Source of the DNA: Galaxea fascicularis
Taxonomy: Eukaryota; Cnidaria; Anthozoa; Scleractinia; Euphylliidae
DNA length: 64,000 bases
Direction of reading: 5' to 3'
Assembly: GCA_948470475.1 (NCBI GenBank)
Contig: OX419341.1
Span: 4,309,353-4,373,352, forward strand
This document shows, piece by piece, positions 9,467-20,700 of this stretch. The notes below the pieces were generated by a model. It had not been told where the DNA came from and did not search any database. It saw only the letters and a program-made list of their open reading frames with translations. Within the stretch, counting starts at the first letter, position 1; each line of letters starts with the position of its first letter. A program made the translations under genes and the position numbers.

Positions 9467-12400
9467 TTATCCGCAGTTGACCATTTTTAGGTAAATTAAG
9501 GACGAGGAAATAACAGAAACCTGGGAAATAAGAAAGCGGGAGGGAATAAACAAATCTGGAGAAGAAAGGTTTGGACTGTCCCTCGTAAACGCATGCAATT
9601 CAACTTCTTCTTTAAGAGATGAACATCCATGTATATCATGACTGATAGTTGCACACTTACTACATGAGAACAGTCTAACTTCAGTGTAAAGCAGGATGAG
9701 ATGTGCACCGCCATCAGAACGTCCCTAAGCACCGTCTGGCAAGCCATCACGAAATCATGCAGGGAACAAAACTCTTCAAATTCACACTGCTTTGAAACAG
9801 CAAATGGTGTACAGGAGAAGACTTGGCCTTGGCAGCTTGAATGACAGCTCAATACACTGACAACTTCAACTAAAAGAAAGAGAATTAATAAAAATGCTAC
9901 CATACAACGTGATTTGCTGGGCTGAATTTCAAATTTGTGATCTTTTCACGTTTTTTCATAGTATCTTTTCTCAGATAGCTTATCAAAAACATACATGACA
10001 AGAAGGAAGAAATACATATGAACATTTATATGTTTGATATGAGCTGAATAGTGGAAGAACAGGTCTGCCAGCTACCCTTACTTATAAACATTCATACTCT
10101 CTTCAGCTGGCTTCATATATTTGTTATGATATCACTTGGAGGATTTGCTTGATCAAGGTATTTCAAACTTAACGAGTTTTACCACATGTATATTAATTTT
10201 GATGAGGTAGCATTAGTGAACAGTAACTTTTAGGGATTTGAAAAAGCCAGCTCCGACAGGAAACTCCCACAAGTTAATCACTTGTGGAAGTTAAAGGGTT
10301 AAAGGCAATTTACAATGCAAAAAACGGAAGAAAATCCTCAATAATTGCTTTCTTCCTCCCTTTGATGAATCAAGAGGAATGGTGTTTCACTAAGTTTGGC
10401 AAGTTCATACAGGTATTTTACATCTGCTCAATTTTATACCTGTTGGGCTTCGGTTGTTCAGGAACGTCAGCTTTGCAATGCACTCCATCAATTCATGGCG
10501 ACTGACAAAGTTCTGAGAGAGTACCATGCAACCATGCTCCTTAACCCCTACACAGAATGGATAGCAAAAAGACAAAAACATTAAAATAAAATGAAAGCAG
10601 CAAGGCAATACGACTGACATATTCACAGCGACCTTTCTCTGACTACAACCCCATGTTTATTGAGTATACAACACAAATTCATCCTTCACTAATAAAGCTT
10701 GTAGTGGCATCATGGAAATTGTGTTACCTTCATTCAGATCAAGAAACTCTTTTGCACACCAAAAATGTTATTCCTTGGGATTCCTCAACTGTAGCAACCA
10801 GGTGACAAATCTTTGAAATGACTACTTTTAAGGATGGAGCAAAAATGGATAATGCACAGAAAAACCTTAGAGCAGGATCAAGAATGAAAAATACTCTGAA
10901 TCCACAATGTGTAACTGCTAATTAGCTCCTATGCTCTACATGTAACTGTGCATCACATGTTGTAGGTAAAATCAAATTCAGGTTAAAATGACAATTGCCT
11001 CTGTCTCCTGACCCTAACTATAATTCGTGATCCGTGAATAATTAGGGGTTATGAGAAAAAGGAATTTCATTTCAATCTGAACTTCATTTTGGCTAACAAC
11101 ACAACCATGCACATGCCTGTGTTCTCACTCCATCCAGACTACAAGCGTTCATTAGAAAGAACTTCTGTGGTATTTGTAAAAGAACTATGCTTGTCATGCC
11201 GGTGAACTGTCAAAAAAATGATCCAAACAATATACCTTCAGCCAGAAGTGCTGCCTTGAGAAACAGAGAAATCCAGTCACCAAACTGAGACTGTGGGTCT
11301 TTGAGATTAAAGACAGCAAGGACCTATGCAGACAAAGCACAAAATTTGACTTGAGGGGTGAAGATAGTGTGAGGCTTTGGAAAAGAACCACGCTGATGGA
11401 AATTCATTGAAACTTTTCGGTGGGCAAGGTCTTAAAACCCACATGTCTTTAAGTCTGAAAGTATCTAGAGGGGTGGGGTGGGATTGGTTGGGGGTGGATG
11501 GGTAGTCTAAACCACAAAAAATCCTAATGAGCGAGGGATATAGATTGAATCAGATATTTTTGGAAGTTCCACACAATATAAAACATACCTTACACAAAGT
11601 TAGTGCTGTCACACTTACATCTGACCACTAATTTTTTTGCTTTTGTAACTACAGTAGCCACCTTCAATTAGTTTCCTTTACCTGTATTAAATACTCAGGA
11701 CATTTATTTCTTTAGAAAGACATTTTCCCACCATCAGCTTGAGAGGGGTACTTTTAAAACAGGAAAGAATTACTGACATGACTTACAGTACCCTACGAAC
11801 ATACAAACTTAAGCAAATTGAACAATATTTCTGAACATTTTTCGTTCCCTTAATTACTGGCTTTTCTACTGCCTTGAGGCAAGGCTAAAAGCTTTCTGAC
11901 AGCAGAAAGCAACAAGTCAAGACAACCACCATAAGGTCAAATTACCTTTCTTGTTCCCTCAGGTAGCTGCTGTGTTTCAATCCATTGCTGACTTTCAACA
12001 TAGTGAAGGTTGGCCACTTGATCATGTGTTCTGGAATCAATTTCTTTCATGTACTGGTGCACTTCTTTACCAACATGGTTCTCCAAAACTCTGACATTCT
12101 TTAGTGTATTCAGAATCCAACAGGGCTTCCCTTGAGAATTGTAACAACAATCATTAGTGACAATCACTATCAATCTGTGATTCATGCTATTTTTGGCCTT
12201 GTAATGACAACATTTTGATCCTTAAGAATAACCCAAATTAATATAGAAACAAACGTAACTGGAAATTTTACTTCAGAGTTTATAAAAGTCAAATGTTTTA
12301 GGACTAACTGGTTAGTCTGGTGACCTGTAAGTAATAATCTTGGAGTTTATTATTTTGAAGGAAACCTTACTAAAAAGCCACAATAAGAACAGGGTTTTCA

Positions 12401-12821
12401 ATTTTAATAAGCCGGCACCTGATGCAAGTCACCGGCTACCTTAAGCGTTAACACCGGATACTTCAGCAAAAACCTCAGCTCTGCCGCACTGTGCTGCCAT
12501 TGCTGCACAATAGTCCTCCGGGTACTTCTGAATATCCTCCTGTTACTTTTTTTCTTTTTGAAACCCCTGTGAGAAACTGGTAAGAACCATTAAAAGGGGG
12601 TTCAAAGGAATGCTGTATAACTACTACTTCTAATAATAATTATAATAATCGCTGTAAAGAGAAGAATTTATTTTTCACAACCTTTGCCTTACGTTACAAT
12701 TACATGAACTAAACTGACAATGAATACATCATGGTAGCTCTAAGTTACATTAAAAAAGGTGACACTTAAACAGTTAACATGATGCTAAGACTATCAAAAT
12801 AATATAATAATAATAATAATA

Positions 12822-12863
<42 letters not shown>

Positions 12864-14631
12864 GAAACCTATTGGCAAGCTGACCAGTTAGGCCATAAAG
12901 GACCATCATATTTCTGATAGTTATAACAACACATGTTTTTTTTTTAACAAGAAAACCTTCAGTTATTAAAAAGAAAAGCTTAATATATTTGGATGAGCAT
13001 TAGGGCATAAGAATTTACCTTGCAAAGCCTCTGCATGCTGCCTGCAATGCGGAAAGTCACATTTGATGTACCTTGTGTCTCCAGAGATGTCACAGGAAAA
13101 GACAGTACTGGAAAAACGTGCAAGGAGCTCCTATATGATGTTATGAAGAGAATATAGGTGCGAATTTTTTTATTATCAGAGTAGAAGATAATGCTCTTTA
13201 AAGGTAAAAAAAAGTATAGGGATGTAACCGACCAACATCTGCAACATTTCTGGGAGGAGGGAGACAACTCTGAGGAATTTTGTGTGAGCAAATATGTTTT
13301 GCATGAATTTCAGTCTTCCCAGAAATTTGGAATAATTCTTCCTGACTTTTTTTGGTGACACTAATGTAAGGATTCCAAATTTTTTATTTTTTCCTGCTAT
13401 TCTATTAATTTTTTTTGCATTCATCCCTAGCATTTTGACTTCTGGTTAAATACCCACTAGATACCTGGAGGAATAACCTTTTCCTCCCAAAAAATGCCTC
13501 CTTAGAGTTGTAAAGCACCTGTAACATTTCCTTGTGAACCCCTGAAAGCATCTTGTTGACAACAGTATAAATAAGCAACACTCGCGAATTATCTGGGAGT
13601 CTCCCAGGTACAGAGCAAATCTCCCAGTCGCCCCGTACAGGTGCCCAAATCTCCCAGATCAAAGTAATTAAATATGATCAGTTCCCCACAAAAATCTAAG
13701 GTTTAAAAAAGATACATGTATTTTCAAAAAATCCAAATGATTAGGTTTCTTATGCTTGTGTATTACAGTTCTTGGCTTCATTTTCATGCATCTTGCATGT
13801 GATTGTTGCAACTCATTACATTGCAAATGAAGACTGACTTCCCTCTTTGACTTCTATATAACTGACACTCTGATTGGATGACCATTCAACTGATTAAAGT
13901 CCCTAACAGATACAATCATGTATTCCAGAAGGGAAATCTCACTTGGGGAAGGGGAGGGGTCAACACAACTGAAGGAATTTTCAGGGGGGTGTTGGCCAGA
14001 TAAGGTGGTTTGGGTAGGCAGGATGGTACAGAAAAAAGATTTTACAGATTTGAAATCTCCATAGGTTGGCATCTTTACAATAGGACAGATAACAATACAC
14101 ACTATTCACATGCAAATAAGTGGCAGGGTATTCAGCAGTTAAGCTGGGGCAAAGCAAAATAAACTGAATGTTTCCCAGAAATATAAACAATTAAACTGGG
14201 AATTTTGACGAGGAATTTATGACGGCACGTGCGACAGGAAAGTCCGCTTGAGAATTCATCACGTGAAAACGTTACACTGTACACTGACTGTAACGTGTCA
14301 CTTGTCACAACACTCCAAATTAAAAAGATTTTCCGAGATCTGTAAATTCGACATTGCTATAGAATTGCGACAGATAGGCATCATTTTCATTCTAGAACAA
14401 TTGCAGGTGTTTTTAAATTTAATTATTTAGAAACAGGCAGGACACTTATATACTTCGGAAGGCTGCGATTTGAAACCAATGTAAGCCAGATTAAAAAACG
14501 CACTTTTTGGTTTCAGACCTGGAGCAGGAATATCAAGAACGGTTTTTCCAATGGAAATGAATAGTGATAACTCATACCTTTGTAGTTATGCTATAATCTT
14601 CGTTGGACGTTTTCTTCGTGTGGTTCGCCAT
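9467..14631 (-). CDS. Unnamed protein gene, head-to-head with ZMYND10 (one or more 5' exons unresolved)
   Basis: Coding exons linked by matching phases: 14631-14578 (MANHTKKTSNEDYSITTK), an unresolved part, then 13107-13019, 12197-11946, 11323-11236, 10547-10440, 9869-9661 and 9520-9467 (stop TAA). Each has GT-AG borders. Readable pieces are NVTFRIAGSMQRLCK, NDCCYNSQGKPCWILN, THDQVANLHYVESQQWIETQ, VLAVFNLKDPQSQFGDWISL, HGCMVLSQNFVSRHELMECI, LTFLNNRSPTVEVVSVLSC, then a Cys-rich end closing with LKMVNCG. Exon 1 ends in phase 0, while the 13,107 exon needs one preceding base, so at least one exon between them is missing from this model. I do not recognise the family. The sequence looks well-behaved and conserved-like (no stops over 800 nt of exons, no repeats). 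Sharing a promoter region with a ciliary assembly gene hints at co-expression, which is inference only. Confidence 0.72.
12799..12863. repeat. (AAT)n/(ATT)n microsatellite
   Basis: A run of AAT units switches to ATT units, making a self-complementary AT-rich tract in an intron of the minus-strand gene. Confidence 0.95.
13108..14577 (-). other. Intronic region with unresolved exon(s) and repeat scraps
   Basis: This lies between the first exon and the next confident exon of the minus-strand gene. The phase mismatch between them implies at least one coding exon here that I could not identify. A segment near 13,590-13,660 repeats the motif ATCTCCCAG / TCTCCCAG several times and looks like a decayed dispersed element. 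Confidence 0.5.
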
Positions 14632-14712
14632 CTTGAAGACATGTTGCAGTGCCCGCATTGGAACCTTGATACCTATTCAGCGGTATCTCCTTGACTGCAG
14701 TTTTCAAACAAA
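14632..14712. promoter_or_regulatory. Compact bidirectional promoter region
   Basis: Only 81 bp separate the divergent start codons of the unnamed minus-strand gene (ATG at 14,631) and ZMYND10 (ATG at 14,713), so the 5' UTRs must be very short or overlap. I see no TATA box and no clear RFX X-box. Confidence 0.6.
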
Positions 14713-17700
14713 ATGGCAGGCGAGCCCGTGTTGGAAGGAAAGCAAGTTTTATTCGCCACAGAAGCAGAATTGTACATCGAACAGTTAAAACCATATCCGC
14801 TGAAGGAAGTAGGAAGTTCCAAGTGAGTACCCTTAGTGGTATGATGGTGTCATTTTATGTTTTTTTCGCTAGATGGGCTAGAATGTTTTGGTTCTTTTTT
14901 GTTACCCCTCTATCAACAGTATGAAGAGCGAGGGAAGCTGGATCTCTGAATAACAAAAAAAAAACTGTTTCAATTTCACAGATGGATGAGTCAGCATGAA
15001 TTCATAGAAAAACTAAACATGCAGGTATTTAAATTGAGTTCACCTGAAAAACAAAAAATGTTGGGTTCTTGTTACTGATCCAGTGCACTCATAATTGTCT
15101 GTTTCCCTGGACATCAAAATAATTTTATTGCATTGTCCTTGATCCCTGTTTACGTTAAACACAAGTTTGGTCCTGGTTTCCATGCAACCCTATATATACT
15201 TGATTATGCGCACTTTTTCTAACACAGCTGTATTTATGATAGGTTGTGATAACAATATTTATAAATCTTGGTAAGGAACTATATATATATAGAAATCCTT
15301 CCCAATTTTGTAAAAAAGCACGTTTTTAGATAATTATCATGATGGTTCCCAAAAAGCTGGTGATGTCTTACTTTTGATTGTTAGGCCATCATTAGTGCTT
15401 CGTCTCAGACTGATGAGTTTGTCAAAGAACTTCTTATCACTCTGGAGAAGGTATTTCCTACTTTTCTATACTTAATTGAAGGTTTTAATTAAGATTGCTA
15501 CACATGAGGGGAGCATGAGGGGAATATTCATAGGAAATGGTCAGATAAAAAAAAAAAACAAGTTGACTTGGTGTAATTACAGCGTTCTCAAGAGAACTCT
15601 GAACATAGGTTGCCATGCTATTTACAGCTGTAACATTGAAGTACATGGCTGAAGCCTTCAACTGATTGAAGTGTTTTATAGCCATAATACTTACTGTTAT
15701 TAATAACACCCGTGACAGGTGTTATGAGTGATGGATTTAACTGAGAACCCTGTATTATAACACCAAGTCAACTTGCTTTTTTTACAACCTGGTATCTAAA
15801 ATACAAAACAGCATCAGTCCCATGTAAAATTAATATAATTCGTGGTTGAGCTGGAAAGGAATTTCATCTCAATTTTTCATTTCAACCTGAAAGTCATTGT
15901 TTGACCTGCAGCAATTATCCACAACTCCCATCAGAAGGTCAGTGGTAATTCAAAGGGAGAGGAGAGGGTACATGGTGGCAAGCAAAAGGCTTTAAAGAAA
16001 AGAATAGAACTAAATTGGAATATTCCTGGAGGGGTAGGATTAGTGCAAACCCCAAAACCTTCCTTGGACAGGGAGGGTGGGGAGGTGGATATTTTCTGGA
16101 ATCACACAATACTGTTAATTTTGTCTTCTAAAATTAGGCATGTATATCACTATGATTTTCATTCAATTCTGTTCTTAACACTGTCTTAGATTCCCACCAT
16201 GATTCATGAGTTGCTTGCTGTTGAACTCTGGAAAGAAAAAGTGTTTCCAAAAATTTTACAGGCAGGGTACAACCCTCACACAACGTTACCTGTTTACTTT
16301 GTGGTACGTAGGATAAATAAGCAAAATGTCATCATACTATTTTCATGCTGAACACTTGCAATCTATAGTGTCTAAGTTACAGGATCAATCATTTATTACT
16401 TATTTAGAGGTTTATGCAGCTTGCAAAACAATCAGACATCAGTGCACTTCATTTAGAGCTTGAAAAGTAATGTCTACAAAGTTAAAGAACTTTGCAATGA
16501 GGCTTTTGTATTCTAAGACTACATGAGGTCTTTCAACAAACCTTAGTCATCCAAGATAATATACTTTTCTCACAGCTTTTTCATGAAGCAACAGTGATCA
16601 GTCTACTGGAAACCATTTTATATCACAAGGTACATGTAAATTTTGTGTGGTTACTGTAGTAGTGGTGGTGGTGGTAGTGGCAGTGGTGGTGGCAGTGGTG
16701 GTGGTAGTGGCAGTGGTAGTGGTAGTAGCAGTGGCAGTGGTGGTGGTAGTGGCAGTGGTAGTGGTAGTAGCAGTGGCAGTGGTGGTGGTAGTGGCAGTGG
16801 TGGTGGTAGTGGCAGTGGTAGTGGTAGTAGCAGTGGTAGTGGTGGTGGTAGTGGCAGTCGTAGTGGTAGTAGCAGTGGTAGTGTTAGTGGTAGTGGTAGT
16901 GGTAGTGGTACTGGTAGTGGTAGTGATAGCAGAAGTGGTAGTCTGTGGTAGTGGTAGTGGTAGTGGTACTGGTAGTGGTAGTGATAACAGAAGTGGTAGT
17001 CTGTGGTAGTGGTAGTGGTAGTGGTAGTGGTACTGGTAGTGGTAGTGGTAGTGGTACTGGTAGTGGTAGTGATAGCAGAAGTGGTAGTCTGTGGTAGTGG
17101 TAGTCTGTGGTAGTGGTAGTGGTAGTAGATAACCCTGCAAGATCAAGTTCTATATGTTGGGCTCTTGCAGAAATGGCATCTGTTGTAACTTGCAGATGTT
17201 ACAGCTGCTTAGCTGAACAGTTCCTCTCCTGTTGCGATCATTGCATTGATTAAATACAGTTCAACCCCTATCAAGTGGCCAGTCCCTTGGGGAAGTAGAT
17301 AGGGGCTGCTTAATAGACATAAAAAAAGCAATGTAGGAGAACCCTCTTCAAGACTTTGATTACTGCCGCCTTAGGGCTGGTTCACACTTTGACATAAGCA
17401 CATAAGCATAAGCATAAGCATAAACATAAGCATAAGAAAAATACATGTGTGAACCGGGGTTACATAAGCATAAGCATAAACATAAGCATAAGCACAAGGA
17501 ATGGAAGTTTTTCCATTCCTTGTGTTTATGCTTATGCTTATGCTTATGCTTATATAACCCCGGTTCACACATATATTTTTCTTATGCTTATGCTTATGCT
17601 TATGTTTATGCTTATTCTTATGCTTATGCTTATGTCAAAGTGTGAACCAGCTCTTATAGGGGCTGGCTGTTTAATAGCCTAAGATTGCCGCTTAACAGGG

Positions 17701-20700
17701 GTTTGACTGTATGAAAATTTAATTCTTCTTGTCTGCAAGGAAGCATGTGAAGCAGCTGGAGATTGCATACTTGATCTTGCAGATTACTGCCTCAGAAGAA
17801 TAACACTACTTATAGCAAGGTAAGTCCTACCAAAATTGCATTATATAACTAGTAGCCTCTACTGTGTAGTATATTAATTCTCACCTGAATTGGAATACTG
17901 GTAACTGAATATAAAAATGAACTTACGTTTAGGCAAGAAGAGGCTGTTAAAGATGCAGACCTACTAAATACTAACAGTGAGTTCTCAAGTGTAGAGGTAA
18001 ATTTCTTGAGTGTAATTCTTTGTCAGATTAGTTGTTACAGTATAGAAAATAGCAAATTCAATTTGTGGAGTTAAACTGGAAAATGTATTAGACATCTACA
18101 CTGTATGGGCAGCATGCAGTGTCTTTCAAAATCAGTCAATCAATCAATCAATCAGTTTTATTATTCATTCATTCATTCATTCATTAATCCCCACATTGAT
18201 TTATTCTTGTTCAAGGAGCTAAAGACACAAGACAGAACAATATTCTTTACAGTTTGTATCAAGTCTGTTTCAATTCTCAGATACATCATAGACTCTTTAA
18301 CCTGGTAAGAAGTCAGCACAAAAGTTAATTGGTTAAATTTGCCTGTAAAATCGCACCTCTAGAGGTGTTTTGAACTGTTAGTTTTATGATAATTTCATTA
18401 TAATATAAACTGTACCTTTATTTTGCATTAATTATTTGAGCCAATGATATACACGTTCAATCCAAACCACTTGTCTAAACAAAAAATAGTATTGCTTTGA
18501 TTTAATGAGTGTGTCAGGTAAATAAATGGTCTGGACAGTCTATACCCTTCTGATGATATAAATATTTATGATGCTGGGATTGTTTTTTACTAATAATAAT
18601 TTTTGAACTGCATACTTGTACTGTTTTGTAGTTTACCATTGAGTGTGATGACACGACTTCTAAATACACACAGTAAGTATTCAGACCAACAGCAAAAATG
18701 AGTTTGCATTTGACTATAAATCCTCCCTTTTATGCTTTTAAATGATTATGGCCACCTGAATCTTTAAGAAAAATGCAACTATGATCTTAATTGACTAGAC
18801 AACTGTGCTTTATTTCTATCTTTTTATGTACATTTCCAGAGCTGGCAATGAAAAAAGTTATGGATGTTTTCAGTCATTTTTTCTCTTCTTCTTTGTTGTG
18901 TATATTTTCACACAAAAACTTGTCATTTAAACCTTTTTTTGATGTCATTGTAGCTAAAAGATAACATTTCACTCTCCAAGTGTTATGTTAAAAAAATCCT
19001 ACAGATGAAGTTGTTTTTCTTTCCAGATACTCCTGTAGTACTTGTTCAATTGGTCGAGAATCCACCTTGGATCAAAAGAGATAGAGGTAAATGATTGCCT
19101 TGTTATTAATCAAAATGGCTGTTTTTACACGAAAGATGCACAATCCATCTGCGTCTGTTTACTTCATCTAGTATAAAGACAGGCACAAGACACATGCATC
19201 ATGCATCTAGACTAACAATCCAGAGAAGGTCTTCTTCCAAGATGCACTAAAGGGGAATAGTTCGTCTAGATGCATAATGCGTCTGGTGCCTGTCTTTATA
19301 CTAGATGAAGTAAACAGACGCACTCCAAATGTTTGCCCAAGTTTTTCCCGTCTTTACATTAGTTGGATAAAATAGCAGACACATGATTCACTAGACGGAT
19401 AATGCGTTTCTAGTATAAAAACAGCCATTGCAGTCTCTAACAGACTTTGCTTACCAAAAATAATGAGCGGTGGATGCAACTGGATCTTGGTCACATCTAT
19501 GTGATGTTTACTTCAATCAGGCTTTTAACTCTCAATGATGAAAAGTTATTTTTTTATTAGGTAAACTGATGAAATTTATTGACAATAAATGGAAGGTGAT
19601 ATCAGAGAATGAAAGATTGCAGCTCACCAAAACAGAAGGACAGGTAATGTAGGATGTCTCTGAAGCCATCAGCGCATTTGATTTGAAGCTACAGTAGTTT
19701 TATGCATAAAACAATTTCCTATAATTATTCTATACTCCTCCCTTGCAGTTGCTGCAGGTAAAAATTAAACTCAGGTAAAAATTTTTAACCTAGATTGATT
19801 CTCAAATCACTTTGTCTCCTAAGCCTAATTATTCAAAATAAGGGTTAGGAGACAAACTTGGAAATTGATTTTCAACCTAGGTTAGGTAAAAACGTTTTAC
19901 CTGAATTTAATTTTTAACTGCAACATAGTCAATCGTTTTTATTCAATTTTCAGGTGTGGCTTGCTGTCTATCAACTTCTTATGAATGGTGACTGCCAGAG
20001 AAAATATGAGTTCAATTCTTATAGCAAGGAACAAATATTAAAGGTAGAATTTAATAAGTTGTATTTTCTCCTGTCATGAAAGTTTTTATGAATGTGGCTG
20101 CAAAGATGTAATTAAGGTGAAAACTATGGTTACCACACAGTAATAATAATATTACAGTGCGACTACTTCAACCAAGGCCACCCAGGAAAATTTTCTGCAA
20201 ACTAGCCAATGAGTATCTTACATCGGAGCAATGGATTTTCACAAAATTAATTATGAATGACAAATTTACCCACTATCGAAGCACAAAAAAGTTTAAATTG
20301 CAACTACTCTGTTGTTTCATCACTCGAACACTTTTGGCCAATTTGTAAGACAAATTCTTGGGTGGCCTTGATTGGAGTAGTTACACTATAAGTATTTTGG
20401 GTGACTGAGACATTTGACTTAGTGGCCTGCAGTCAGTACGGCTATGCATAGGCTATTAAAAACTGACCTTTCTACAAAATGAAACATCAAAAGGTGTTGA
20501 TAGACTAGTGTTTTTAATCCCCCCCCCCCGAACCAATGTTCTAGAAAGATTAACTATCTGATGAAACTAGAAACTTGTGGGAGCAGGATATGATGGATTT
20601 CAGTATAAAGCTCATGAAGCAAAATAGGATAATTTTGCAGAGTAATGGATGGGATCATCTCTAATGAGGCCAGAAGCTAGGGTGCATATTTGCAAAAGGT

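Noticed and set aside
9496..9903. Secreted Cys-rich 135-residue protein with signal peptide
   Set aside because: The hydrophobic N-terminus is translated intron; the exon 9,869-9,661 fits phase with neighbouring exons on both sides.
13176..13662. Minus-strand frames between exons of the unnamed gene
   Set aside because: Sequence resembles decayed repeats and the splice phases do not join the confident exons.
16598..17146. Open frames of 100-180 codons rich in Gly/Ser, Val or Thr on both strands
   Set aside because: They arise from the GGTAGT satellite, which simply lacks stop codons; the ZMYND10 exon model skips this intron.
17360..17682. Small frames with His-Lys or Tyr-Ala repeats, or a CRISPR-like array
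   Set aside because: The short CATAAG hexamers are contiguous without spacers and lie in a fold-back MITE; this is animal DNA.
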